A DNA stretch of 34,055 bases from Methylobacterium aquaticum (lineage in GTDB: Bacteria > Pseudomonadota > Alphaproteobacteria > Rhizobiales > Beijerinckiaceae), in NCBI RefSeq assembly GCF_001043915.1, contig NZ_LABX01000159.1, positions 1-34,055 of the forward strand. The letters run 5' to 3'. Below the pieces are notes generated by a model. The model made no database searches. It worked only from the letters and a program-made list of their open reading frames with translations, and was not told the origin of the DNA. How positions within the stretch are numbered: position 1 is the stretch's first letter; every line of letters begins with the position of its first letter. The position numbers and the translations under genes are program-made. Positions 1 to 7,590 of the stretch are shown one piece after another.

Positions 1-1
1 C

Positions 2-1465
2 GACGGCACGCCGGTGACGCCGGACGACGTGGTGTTCTCCTTCGACGTGCTGAAGGCGAACAGCCCGCAATACGCCGCCTACTATCACAACGTGACGAAG
101 GCCGAGGTGACGGGGCCGCACGAGGTGCGTTTCGTCTTCTCGGAAAAGGGCAACCGCGAATTGCCGCAGATCGTCGGCCAGTTGCCCGTGCTGCCCAAGC
201 ACTGGTGGGAGGGCAAGGACGCCAGCGGCAAGACCCGCAACCCGACCGAGACGACGCTGGAGATCCCGCTCGGCTCCGGGCCCTACCGCCTCGCCCGCTT
301 CGATGCCGGCCGCTCCGCCACCTACGAGCGGGTGCCGGATTACTGGGGCCGCGACCTTCCGGTGAACCGGGGCGCCAACAACTTCGACACCCAGCGCGCC
401 GAATATTTTCGCGATGCGACGGTGATGATCGAGGCGTTCAAGGCCGACCAGTTCGACTGGCGCACCGAGAACATCGCCCGCAACTGGGCCACCGCCTATG
501 ACGGCTTCCCGGCTGTGCGCGAGGGCCGGATCGTCAAGGAGGAGTTCCCTCAGGCCGGTCTCGGCATCATGCAGGCGTTCACCCTCAACCTGCGGCGGAA
601 TAAGTTCGCGGATGCGCGGGTGCGCCGGGCCTTCAACCTCGCCTTCGACTTCGAGGAGATGAACCGCACCCTGTTCTACGGACTCTACAAGCGCGTCGAC
701 TCGTTCTTCTTCGGCACCGAATTGGCGTCGTCCGGGCTGCCGGAGGGCCGCGAGCGGGCGATCCTGGAGAGCGTCAAGGACAAGGTGCCGGCCTCGGTCT
801 TCACCACGCCCTACAAGAACCCGGTCAATGGCTCGCCCGAGGCGGTCCGCGCCAACCTGCGCGAGGCGGTGCGCCTGTTCCAGGAGGCGGGCTACGAGAT
901 CCGCGGCAACCAGATGGTCGAGAAGGCCACCGGCCAGCCCGTCACGGTCGAATTCCTCGGCTACGACAACTCGGCCGAGCGGGTGGTGCTGCCCTATCGC
1001 GCGGCGCTCGAGCGCATCGGCCTCAAGGTGTCGTTGCGGGTGGTCGATCCGGCCCAGTACCAGAACCTCGTGCGCAGCTTCGACTTCGACGCGCTGGCCC
1101 TCAGCAACTGGCCCGAATCGCTCTCGCCCGGCAACGAGCAGCGCGATTTCTGGGGCTCGGCCGCCGCCGACCGGCCGGGCTCGCGCAACCTCGCGGGCAT
1201 CAAGGATCCGGGGGTCGACGCGCTGATCGACACGGTGATCTATGCCGGCGACCGCGAGGAGCTGGTGGCGGCGACGCGCGCCCTCGACCGGGTGCTGCTC
1301 GCCCACAACTTCGTGGTGCCGCAATGGTCCTCGACCGTGTCGCGGACCCTGCGCTGGAACCGCTTCGCCCATCCGGCGGTGCTGCCGAAATACGGCGCCT
1401 CGGGCTTCCCGACCACCTGGTGGTACGATCCGGCGCTGGCCGCCAAGACCGGGGCGGCGCGGTGA
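2..1465 (+). CDS. Peptide ABC transporter solute-binding protein (family 5), 5'-truncated by the window
   Basis: Periplasmic binding component of an oligopeptide-type ABC importer (solute-binding family 5, YejA-like). The open frame runs from the first bases of the window, and the visible protein begins inside the mature domain at DGTPVTPDDVVFSF, so the signal peptide and roughly the first 100-130 residues lie upstream. The GTG at 14 is not a credible start because homologous sequence precedes it. The family landmarks SGPYRLARF, PDYWGRDLPV, a YFRD segment and the central helix-rich part around FNLAFDFEEMN are present. The next gene is a paralogue with the same landmarks, so the locus carries two binding proteins for one permease. 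Its stop overlaps the next ATG by one base (ATGA at 1462-1467 region), so the two are translationally coupled. The family is sure; the substrate is not determined. Confidence 0.93.
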   Translation, partial: DGTPVTPDDVVFSFDVLKANSPQYAAYYHNVTKAEVTGPHEVRFVFSEKGNRELPQIVGQLPVLPKHWWEGKDASGKTRNPTETTLEIPLGSGPYRLARFDAGRSATYERVPDYWGRDLPVNRGANNFDTQRAEYFRDATVMIEAFKADQFDWRTENIARNWATAYDGFPAVREGRIVKEEFPQAGLGIMQAFTLNLRRNKFADARVRRAFNLAFDFEEMNRTLFYGLYKRVDSFFFGTELASSGLPEGRERAILESVKDKVPASVFTTPYKNPVNGSPEAVRANLREAVRLFQEAGYEIRGNQMVEKATGQPVTVEFLGYDNSAERVVLPYRAALERIGLKVSLRVVDPAQYQNLVRSFDFDALALSNWPESLSPGNEQRDFWGSAAADRPGSRNLAGIKDPGVDALIDTVIYAGDREELVAATRALDRVLLAHNFVVPQWSSTVSRTLRWNRFAHPAVLPKYGASGFPTTWWYDPALAAKTGAAR

Positions 1466-3306
1466 TGCGCCGTCGCACGGTCCTGGCGGGGAGCGGGGCG
1501 GCCTTGCTGGCCGCCCGCCTCCCGGTTCTCGCCCAGCCCGCCGACCGCCATGGCCTGTCGAGCTTCGGCGAGCTGAAATATCCTCCGGATTTCCCGCGCT
1601 TCGACTATGTCGACCCGATGGCGCCGAAGGGCGGGAGCTTCTCGGCGCAGATCTCCTCGACCTTCGGCAACCAGAATCCCGAGACCTTCAACACCCTCAA
1701 CGTCTACGTGCTGAAGGGCGACGGCGCCGCCGGCATGGACCTGACCTTCGACAGCCTGATGGTCCGGGCCCTCGACGAGCCCGACGCGCTCTACGGCCTC
1801 GTCGCCCGCAGCGTCCGGGTGAGCGAGGACGGGCTGGCCTACCGCTTCTCCCTCCGGCCTCAGGCCCGCTTCCACGACGGCTCGCGGCTCACCGCCCGCG
1901 ACGTCGCCTTCTCGATCATGACCCTCAAGGAGAAGGGCCATCCGCGCGTCGCCGCGGTCCTGCGCGACGTGGCCGGGGCGAGCCCGGAGGGCGACGACGC
2001 GGTGGTGGTGCGCTTCGCCCCCGGCCGCAGCCGCGACCTGCCGCTGATCGTCGCCGAATTGCCGATCTTCTCGGACGCCTACTACCGGAGCCGCGACTTC
2101 GAGGCCGCGACGCTCGAAGCGCCCCTCGCCTCCGGGCCCTACCGGGTCGCCCGCTTCGAGGTCGGGCGCTTCATCGCCTTCGAGCGCGTCGCCGATTACT
2201 GGGGCGCCGACCTGCCGGTGACGATCGGCCAGAACAATTTCGGCGAGATTCGCTACGAGTATTTCCGCGATCGCGACGTGGCCTTCGAGGCGTTCAAGGC
2301 CGGCACCTTCACCTGGCGCGAGGAGTTCACCGCCCGGGTCTGGGCCACCGGCTACGACTTCCCGGCGGTGCAGGAAGGCCGGGTCAAGCGCGAGACGGTG
2401 CCGGATCACACGCCCTCGGGCACGCAAGGCTGGTTCCTCAACACCCGCCGGCTGGTGTTTCGCGATCCCCGCATCCGCGAGGCGATCGGCCTCGCCTTCG
2501 ACTTCGAATGGTCGAACCAGAACCTGATGTACGGCGCCTACAGGCGCACCGCCTCGTTCTTCGAGAATTCCGACCTGAAGGCGGAGGGGATGCCCGCGCC
2601 CGAGGAACTGGCGCTTCTCGAACCGTTCCGGGGCCGCGTGCCCGACGAGGTGTTCGGCGAGCCGTGGTCGCCGCCGCGCTCCGACGGGTCGGGCCAGGAT
2701 CGTGCCCTGCTGCGCCGGGCCGACACGCTCTTGCGCCAGGCCGGCTGCACCCGCGACGGCGGGGTGATGCGGCTGCCGGACGGCCAGCCGCTGACCTTCG
2801 AGTTCCTGGATTCCTCGCCGGTCTTCCAGCCGCTGCTGCAATCCTACATCAAGAACCTGTCCCTGCTCGGCATCCGGGCGAGTTCGCGCCTCGTCGATGC
2901 GGCGCAGTACCAGGCCCGCCTGAAGGATTTCGACTTCGACGTGGTGGCTTTGCGGCTCGGCGGCTCGGTGACGCCGGGGGCGTCTCTGCGCGAGGTCTAT
3001 GGCAGCGTCAGCGCCAAGGTGCCGGGCTCGCAGAACCTCGCCGGCATCGAGAACCCGGCCGCCGACGCCATGCTCGACCGCATCGCCGATGCCGCCTCGC
3101 GCCCCGCGCTCACCACCGCCTGCCGGGCCCTCGACCGGGTGCTGCGGGCCGGGCGCTACTGGGTGCCGATGTGGTACGGCGCCACCCACCGCCTCGCGCT
3201 CTGGGACATGTACGGGCGCCCGCGCGTGCTGCCCCGCTACGGCCTCGGCGTGCCCGCCCTGTGGTGGCACGACGCCGACAAGGCCCGAAAGATCGGACGG
3301 ACCTGA
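1465..3306 (+). CDS. Peptide ABC transporter solute-binding protein (family 5), second paralogue
   Basis: A 613-residue periplasmic binding protein of the oligopeptide/YejA type. The start at 1465 is chosen because it overlaps the upstream stop and opens a signal peptide: MRRRTVLAG followed by an Ala/Leu-rich stretch ending near VLAQPA. The Arg-Arg-Arg-Thr-Val-Leu start resembles a Tat signal, so folded export is possible. The mature part carries the early family segment [12 protein letters not shown], then [27 protein letters not shown] and [11 protein letters not shown], each matching a segment of the preceding gene. Length is normal for the family. The yejB-type permease follows after 4 bases, giving a three-gene operon. 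Which peptides or other solutes are bound cannot be read from the sequence. Confidence 0.94.
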   Translation: MRRRTVLAGSGAALLAARLPVLAQPADRHGLSSFGELKYPPDFPRFDYVDPMAPKGGSFSAQISSTFGNQNPETFNTLNVYVLKGDGAAGMDLTFDSLMVRALDEPDALYGLVARSVRVSEDGLAYRFSLRPQARFHDGSRLTARDVAFSIMTLKEKGHPRVAAVLRDVAGASPEGDDAVVVRFAPGRSRDLPLIVAELPIFSDAYYRSRDFEAATLEAPLASGPYRVARFEVGRFIAFERVADYWGADLPVTIGQNNFGEIRYEYFRDRDVAFEAFKAGTFTWREEFTARVWATGYDFPAVQEGRVKRETVPDHTPSGTQGWFLNTRRLVFRDPRIREAIGLAFDFEWSNQNLMYGAYRRTASFFENSDLKAEGMPAPEELALLEPFRGRVPDEVFGEPWSPPRSDGSGQDRALLRRADTLLRQAGCTRDGGVMRLPDGQPLTFEFLDSSPVFQPLLQSYIKNLSLLGIRASSRLVDAAQYQARLKDFDFDVVALRLGGSVTPGASLREVYGSVSAKVPGSQNLAGIENPAADAMLDRIADAASRPALTTACRALDRVLRAGRYWVPMWYGATHRLALWDMYGRPRVLPRYGLGVPALWWHDADKARKIGRT

Positions 3307-3310
3307 CATC

Positions 3311-4414
3311 ATGGCCGCCTACATCCTGCGCCGGCTCCTCCTGATGATCCCGACGATCCTCGGGATCATGCTGATCTCCTTCGTGATCGTGCAATTCGCT
3401 CCCGGCGGGCCGGTGGAGCGGGTGCTGGCCCAGCTCCAGGGCCAGAACACCGCCATGTCGCGGATCACCGGCGGCGGCGGCGACCTCGCCGGGCGCGGTG
3501 GAACCACGAGCGGCGGCGGCGAGACGAATTCCCGCTACCGCGGCGCGCAAGGGCTCGACCCGGCCTTCATCAAGCGCCTGGAGCAGCAATTCGGCTTCGA
3601 CAAGCCGGCCCCCGAACGCTTCCTGAAGATGCTGTGGGACTATGCCCGCTTCGATTTCGGCAAGAGCTATTTTCGCGATGTCTCGGTGCTCCAGCTCATC
3701 CGCGAGAAGCTGCCGGTCTCGATCAGCCTCGGGCTGTGGATGACGCTGATCTCCTACGCGATCTCGATCCCGCTCGGGATCCGCAAGGCGGTGCGCGATG
3801 GCTCGCCCTTCGACGTCTGGACCTCGGGGATCGTCATCGTCGGCTACGCCATCCCGGGCTTCCTGTTCGCGATCCTGCTGATCGTGCTCTTCGCCGGCGG
3901 CTCGTTCTGGCAGATCTTCCCCTTGCGCGGGCTGACCAGCGAGGGCTGGTCGCATTTCCCGCTCTGGCAGAAGGTGACCGACTACCTCTGGCACATCACG
4001 CTGCCGATCGTCGCCATGGCGATCGGGGCTTTCGCCACCTCGACGCTCTTGACCAAGAACTCGTTCCTCGACGAGATCCGCAAGCAATACGTGCTCACCG
4101 CCCGGATGAAGGGTCTGTCCGAGCGCCAGGTGCTCTACGGCCACGTCTTTCGCAACGCGATGCTGATCGTGGTGGCGGGGTTCCCGGGCGCGTTCATCTC
4201 GGCCTTCTTCGCCGGATCGCTCTTGATCGAGACCATCTTCAGCCTCGACGGGCTCGGCCTCTTGTCGTTCGAATCGATCGTCAACCGCGATTATCCGGTG
4301 GTGTTCGCCAATCTCTACATCTTCTCGCTCCTGGGCCTGGTGGTGAACCTGATCTCCGACCTGACCTATAGCTGGATCGATCCGCGGATCGATTTCGAGG
4401 CACGGGCGGCGTAG
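3311..4414 (+). CDS. yejB: YejB-type ABC transporter permease
   Basis: Inner-membrane permease of a microcin C/oligopeptide-type importer, 367 residues. The start at 3311 gives [20 protein letters not shown], the usual DppB/YejB first transmembrane helix followed by an [10 protein letters not shown] motif. A Gly-rich loop (around residues 55-75) and the [20 protein letters not shown] segment are typical of YejB rather than of shorter DppB proteins. The EAA loop that contacts the ATPase is visible as the segment around [21 protein letters not shown]. It follows the two binding-protein genes with 4 bases between. The expected partners YejE and YejF (second permease, ATPase) are not downstream: a hairpin and a convergent gene come next. 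Family assignment is secure. Confidence 0.94.
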   Translation: MAAYILRRLLLMIPTILGIMLISFVIVQFAPGGPVERVLAQLQGQNTAMSRITGGGGDLAGRGGTTSGGGETNSRYRGAQGLDPAFIKRLEQQFGFDKPAPERFLKMLWDYARFDFGKSYFRDVSVLQLIREKLPVSISLGLWMTLISYAISIPLGIRKAVRDGSPFDVWTSGIVIVGYAIPGFLFAILLIVLFAGGSFWQIFPLRGLTSEGWSHFPLWQKVTDYLWHITLPIVAMAIGAFATSTLLTKNSFLDEIRKQYVLTARMKGLSERQVLYGHVFRNAMLIVVAGFPGAFISAFFAGSLLIETIFSLDGLGLLSFESIVNRDYPVVFANLYIFSLLGLVVNLISDLTYSWIDPRIDFEARAA

Positions 4415-4441
4415 CGCCCGGTCCTCGTCCAGCCGGGAGCG

Positions 4442-4466
4442 GGCACGGCATCCGGTCTGCCGTGCC
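4442..4466. terminator. Hairpin between convergent genes (candidate bidirectional terminator)
   Basis: A perfect 9-bp inverted repeat (GGCACGGCA / TGCCGTGCC) with a 7-base loop lies 28 bases after the yejB stop and 31 bases past the end of the convergent SRAP gene. There is no T-run on either side, so intrinsic termination is inferred from position and stem strength only. Confidence 0.5.
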
Positions 4467-4496
4467 GGCGGAATGTCGGGCCGGGGCGGGAGAGCC

Positions 4497-5222
4497 TCAG
4501 AACAACGAGCCCTGCGCCTCTGCCGGCGGCTCGGGCGGCGGCGGGGCCGGGGCGTCCTCGTCCGGGCGCAGCAGCCCGGCCTCGTCGTTGCGCACGTCGT
4601 TGACCCGCCGGCTCGCGGCTGCAAGGCTCAGCCATTCCTCCGGCGCCGGACGGCACAGGGCGGCCGCCTGCCCGGCCTCGACGTCCCGCATGTCGAGCCA
4701 GGCGTCCACCCCCTGCGGCGACAGGATCGCCGGCATGCGCTCGTGGATGCCGGCGAGCAGCCCGTTGGCGCCGCAGGTGACGATCGCCGCGGTGTCGATC
4801 TCCGAGCCGTCGCGGCTGCTCCAGGTCTCCCACAGGCCGGCAAGCGCCATCGGCCGGCCGTCGGCCCGGCGGATCGCGTAAGGCGCCTGCCCGCGCGGGC
4901 CGCCGCGGCGCCACTCGTAGAATCCGTCCGCCAGAAAGACGCAGCGCCGGTAGCGCAGGGCATTGCGAAAGCTCGGCTTCTCGGCCGCGGTCTCGATCCG
5001 GGCGTTGATCACGAGGGGGAAGTCGTCCGGATCCTTGACCCAGGCCGGCAAGAAGCCCCAGCGCATCAGCACGAAGCGGCGCCGTCCGTGCTCGGACGTC
5101 ACCACCGCCACCGGCTGGGTCGGCGCCACGTTGTGGCGGGCCGGGAAGTTCGGCCGGTCGTCGTAGCCGTAGGCCGCCCGGAAGGTTTCGGGCGACGAGG
5201 TGACGAAGAAGCGGCCGCACAT
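4497..5222 (-). CDS. yedK: SRAP-domain abasic-site-processing protein (YedK/HMCES family)
   Basis: A 241-residue SOS-response-associated peptidase (SRAP) protein. In this family Cys2, exposed after removal of Met1, forms a stable thiazolidine crosslink with abasic sites in single-stranded DNA and shields replication forks. The sequence starts MCGRF, so Cys2 is present and the start is fixed. The other active-site residues match the family: Asn73 in NARIET, Glu103 in DGFYEW and His160 in HERMPAIL. The Pro-rich tail after about residue 210 looks disordered. The gene follows corA by 14 bases on the same strand, with a GGAGG ribosome site right after the corA stop, so the two are probably cotranscribed. 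No LexA-type box was found. Confidence is high. Confidence 0.95.
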   Translation of the reverse strand: MCGRFFVTSSPETFRAAYGYDDRPNFPARHNVAPTQPVAVVTSEHGRRRFVLMRWGFLPAWVKDPDDFPLVINARIETAAEKPSFRNALRYRRCVFLADGFYEWRRGGPRGQAPYAIRRADGRPMALAGLWETWSSRDGSEIDTAAIVTCGANGLLAGIHERMPAILSPQGVDAWLDMRDVEAGQAAALCRPAPEEWLSLAAASRRVNDVRNDEAGLLRPDEDAPAPPPPEPPAEAQGSLF

Positions 5223-5236
5223 CCCCCGCGAGCCTC

Positions 5237-6232
5237 CTACAGCCAGCGCTTCCAGCGGAAGAAGGCGTAGGGCAGGATCGCCGCCACCACCATCATCACC
5301 ACCGCCATCGGGTAGCCGAAAACCCAGTCGAGTTCCGGCATCATCTTGAAGTTCATGCCGTACATCGAGGCGATCAGGGTCGGCGGCATGAACACCACCG
5401 CCATGACCGAGAACAGCTTGATGATGTTGTTCTGCTCGAGGTTGACGAGGCCGAGCGTGGCGTCGAGCAGGAACTGGATCTTTCCCGAGAGGAAGCTCGC
5501 ATGCTCCTCGAGGGACTGAAGGTCGCGCAGGGTGGAGCGGACCTCCTCGCGGATCTCGCGCGGGGCCTTGGTGGCCCGGTAGCTCGCCGAGAGCGAGAGC
5601 AGGATGCGCTCGACCGAGACCAGGCTCTCGCGCTGCTGCGACAGCAATTCGTTGTGGCGCCCGAGGGCCCGCAGGGTGTCCTGCAATTCGGCGTTGCGGG
5701 CGCTCGGGTCGGAATGCTCGGCGAAGATCCGGCGGGACAGCTGGTCGATCCGCTCGCCCTGGAGCTGGAGCACGTCGGCGGCGCGGTCGATGACGGTCTC
5801 GATCAGGCCGGCCAGGATCGCCTCGCCGGTCAGCATCACCCCGGCCGGCCGCGCCGCCCGGTGCACGAACATCCGGAACGCCTGCGGGTCGTCGTAGCGC
5901 ACCGTGGCGAGCATGTTCTCGCGCAGGATGAAGGTGACGCCGGTGAGCCGGGCATCGTCGGTATCGACCCGGCAGAGCAGCCGCCCGGTCATGTAGCGGG
6001 CGCCGTTCTCGACATAGAGCAGTTCGGACGGCTCGATGTCCTGCATCTCCTCCCGGGTCGGGATCGAGATGCCGAGGAACGCCTCGACCTTGTGGTCCTC
6101 CTGGCGCGTCGGTTCGATCAGGTCGATCCAGAGCACGTCCGACGGGATCGGCTCCGACATCTCGAGCAGGCGCCGCTCGAGGAGCGGCTGACCGGTGCTG
6201 GCGCAGGCATTCGGCTGATGGACGAAGATCAA
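5237..6232 (-). CDS. corA: CorA-family divalent cation transporter
   Basis: A 331-residue CorA-type channel for Mg2+ or related divalent cations in the inner membrane. The long cytoplasmic domain (about residues 1-265) ends in a helix-rich stalk. Two C-terminal transmembrane helices follow, with the signature YGMNF at the end of the first and the periplasmic MPEL loop after it. The C-terminus is basic (FFRWKRWL), as in family members. The chosen start is a TTG at 6232. It gives the N-terminal strand MIFVHQ that the family usually has, whereas the next ATG (6160) would remove it. SRAP follows in the same operon. An inverted repeat sits 63-80 bases upstream of the start. Metal specificity cannot be told from sequence. 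Confidence 0.94.
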   Translation of the reverse strand: MIFVHQPNACASTGQPLLERRLLEMSEPIPSDVLWIDLIEPTRQEDHKVEAFLGISIPTREEMQDIEPSELLYVENGARYMTGRLLCRVDTDDARLTGVTFILRENMLATVRYDDPQAFRMFVHRAARPAGVMLTGEAILAGLIETVIDRAADVLQLQGERIDQLSRRIFAEHSDPSARNAELQDTLRALGRHNELLSQQRESLVSVERILLSLSASYRATKAPREIREEVRSTLRDLQSLEEHASFLSGKIQFLLDATLGLVNLEQNNIIKLFSVMAVVFMPPTLIASMYGMNFKMMPELDWVFGYPMAVVMMVVAAILPYAFFRWKRWL

Positions 6233-6294
6233 GGGCGGTCTCGGACGGCAGTGACGCGACGGAGGGGCGTTGTGGCCCGGCCGCTTGAAGGCTC

Positions 6295-6312
6295 CGTGAC
6301 AGCTAGGTCACG
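6295..6312. promoter_or_regulatory. Inverted repeat upstream of corA
   Basis: CGTGAC and GTCACG, 6-bp arms with a 6-base spacer, lie in the 139-bp gap between ybaK and corA, 63-80 bases upstream of the corA start. Position and symmetry fit a dimeric-regulator site. The 11 bases TAGGTCACGAA at 6304-6314 recur at 7014-7024. Confidence 0.3.
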
Positions 6313-6371
6313 AACGCCCCGCTTGTCGATGGCGCCCGATCCACAGCCGTCCGATGTTTTCGCAGGCCGGG

Positions 6372-6872
6372 TCAGTGCGCCGCCGCCGGATCGGAGTCGG
6401 TCTCTGCGGCCGGTGGCTGGCAGACGTCGATCCACTCGGCCGCGGTCAGCGCCGCCAGGCGCTCGGGCGTGACCCGCACGGCGCTGTTGGGGGAGCCGGC
6501 CGCCGGGATCACGTCCTCGAACGCCTTCAGGCTGACGTCGCAATAGACCGGCAGCGGCGTCGCGAGGCCGAACGGGCAGACCCCGCCGACCGGATGGCCG
6601 GTGATCGCCTCGACCTCCTCGGCGCCCAGCATCCGGGGCTTGACCCCGAAGGCGGCCTTCGCCTTGCGGTTGTCGAGGCGGGCGTCGCCCCGGGCCACCA
6701 GCAGCACCACCCGCTCGCCGAGGCGCAGCGACAGGGTCTTGGCGATGCGGGCCGGCTCGACGCCGTGGGCGGCCGCGGCGAGCGCAACGGTGGCGGAACT
6801 CGCCTCGGTCTCGAGCACGGTGAGATCCGGGGCGCGGGCCGCGAGGTCGGCCTTGACGGAGGCGAGGCTCAT
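6372..6872 (-). CDS. ybaK: YbaK/ProX-type aminoacyl-tRNA deacylase
   Basis: A 166-residue free-standing editing domain related to the insertion domain of prolyl-tRNA synthetase. Such proteins hydrolyse mischarged tRNA, for example Cys- or Ala-tRNA(Pro), in the cytoplasm. The sequence has the conserved lysine (Lys45 in AKTLSLR) that corresponds to the key lysine of YbaK, and the GHPVGGVCPFGL loop (about residues 92-103) that lines the substrate pocket. Length is normal. The gene is alone, 139 bases upstream of corA on the same strand, with a palindrome-rich 217-bp leader behind it. Which misacylated tRNA is the substrate is not decided by these motifs. Confidence 0.93.
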   Translation of the reverse strand: MSLASVKADLAARAPDLTVLETEASSATVALAAAAHGVEPARIAKTLSLRLGERVVLLVARGDARLDNRKAKAAFGVKPRMLGAEEVEAITGHPVGGVCPFGLATPLPVYCDVSLKAFEDVIPAAGSPNSAVRVTPERLAALTAAEWIDVCQPPAAETDSDPAAAH

Positions 6873-7014
6873 CGGCGGGCGGCCCCGCGCGGCGGAGGGA
6901 CGAGGATCACGGGTAGGCTCTCGGGTTCGACGGATGCCGGTCCGGCTCCCCTCGCCCGGCGAGGCGGCGGGCGCAAGCCCCCCGCGCGGGGCGTCTCCCG
7001 GCGGCGCGATCCAT

Positions 7015-7073
7015 AGGTCACGAAGCGCGTGTCCCGCCGCCGGAGGGCGGAGAGGACACGTGCCCCGTGACCT
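7015..7073. repeat. Nested palindrome able to form a 59-base hairpin
   Basis: Three stems nest with small internal loops. AGGTCACG (7015-7022) pairs with CGTGACCT (7066-7073). Bases 7025-7034 pair with 7054-7063, ten pairs including one G-T. CCGCC (7037-7041) pairs with GGCGG (7046-7050) over a GGAG loop. That gives 23 pairs in 59 bases. It lies 16 bases past the stop of the minus-strand small gene and about 140 bases upstream of ybaK. The rest of this gap (6873-7089) holds two more palindromes: CCTCGC/GCGAGG at 6950-6964 and CCCCGCGCGGGG at 6980-6991. No T-run follows, so a simple intrinsic terminator is not demonstrated. Confidence 0.6.
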
Positions 7074-7089
7074 GTGCGGCGCTGCGCGA

Positions 7090-7386
7090 TCAGTAGCGCG
7101 GGCCGCCGGTGGTGTTGCCGAGCTGCTGCTTGTAGCCCGGGCGCGACGGGTTGCGGGCGTTCGGGTTGCCGTGCATCATCGTGTTGCGGCGCATGTGCCG
7201 GCGCATGTGGCGGTCGTGCCGCTTCATGTGGCGGTAGTGATAGTGGCGGCGCATGGCGACGTGCTCGACCGTCGACTCGGCGCCAGCGACGGCCGGGGCC
7301 GGGCCGGTCACGGCGGCCGAGGCCGGGGTCATGGCGAGACCGCCCAGCAGGACGCTCGCCGCCAGCGCCAGGGTCAAAGACTTCAT
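7090..7386 (-). CDS. Small secreted His/Met/Arg-rich protein
   Basis: A 98-residue protein of unknown function. The start at 7386 is chosen because a GGAGA ribosome site precedes it by 8 bases and the protein then opens with a clear signal peptide: MKSLTLALAASVLLGG, cleavage likely after TPASAA. The mature part is about 74 residues. Its middle is packed with His, Met and Arg in repeats such as RRHYHYRHMKRHDRHMRRH, and the end is Gly/Pro/Asn-rich. Eight histidines in about 35 residues suggest metal or polyanion binding in the periplasm, but this is composition only. It reads divergently from hrpB. No named family is recognised. Confidence 0.75.
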   Translation of the reverse strand: MKSLTLALAASVLLGGLAMTPASAAVTGPAPAVAGAESTVEHVAMRRHYHYRHMKRHDRHMRRHMRRNTMMHGNPNARNPSRPGYKQQLGNTTGGPRY

Positions 7387-7404
7387 CGCGGTATTCTCCA
7401 GCCG

Positions 7405-7421
7405 TTGGCCCCCTCGGCCAA
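7405..7421. promoter_or_regulatory. Inverted repeat in the leader of the His-rich gene
   Basis: TTGGCC and GGCCAA with a 5-base spacer, 19-35 bases upstream of the start at 7386. It could be an operator or a 5' leader hairpin. A second small repeat (CCGGA/TCCGG, 7466-7480) lies further up in the same divergent promoter region. Confidence 0.35.
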
Positions 7422-7590
7422 CCCGGGCGTTAATCCTTCGCCGCACCCGATGTTCCTTAGCGGCACCGGAAATGATCCGGAAAAATGACGCAGGGACGCC
7501 CCTGGGACATGCGGGACGGGGGCGTCGCGCGGGCCGGCCGGCTTCGGTCCGGGCTTGCGCCGCCCGACCGCCTCCGCCATCCCGGCGCCC

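Noticed and set aside
1240..3312. 690-codon minus-strand frame and 700-codon plus-strand frame across the second binding protein
   Set aside because: Both are low-complexity Arg/Pro/Gly translations overlapping a clear binding-protein gene.
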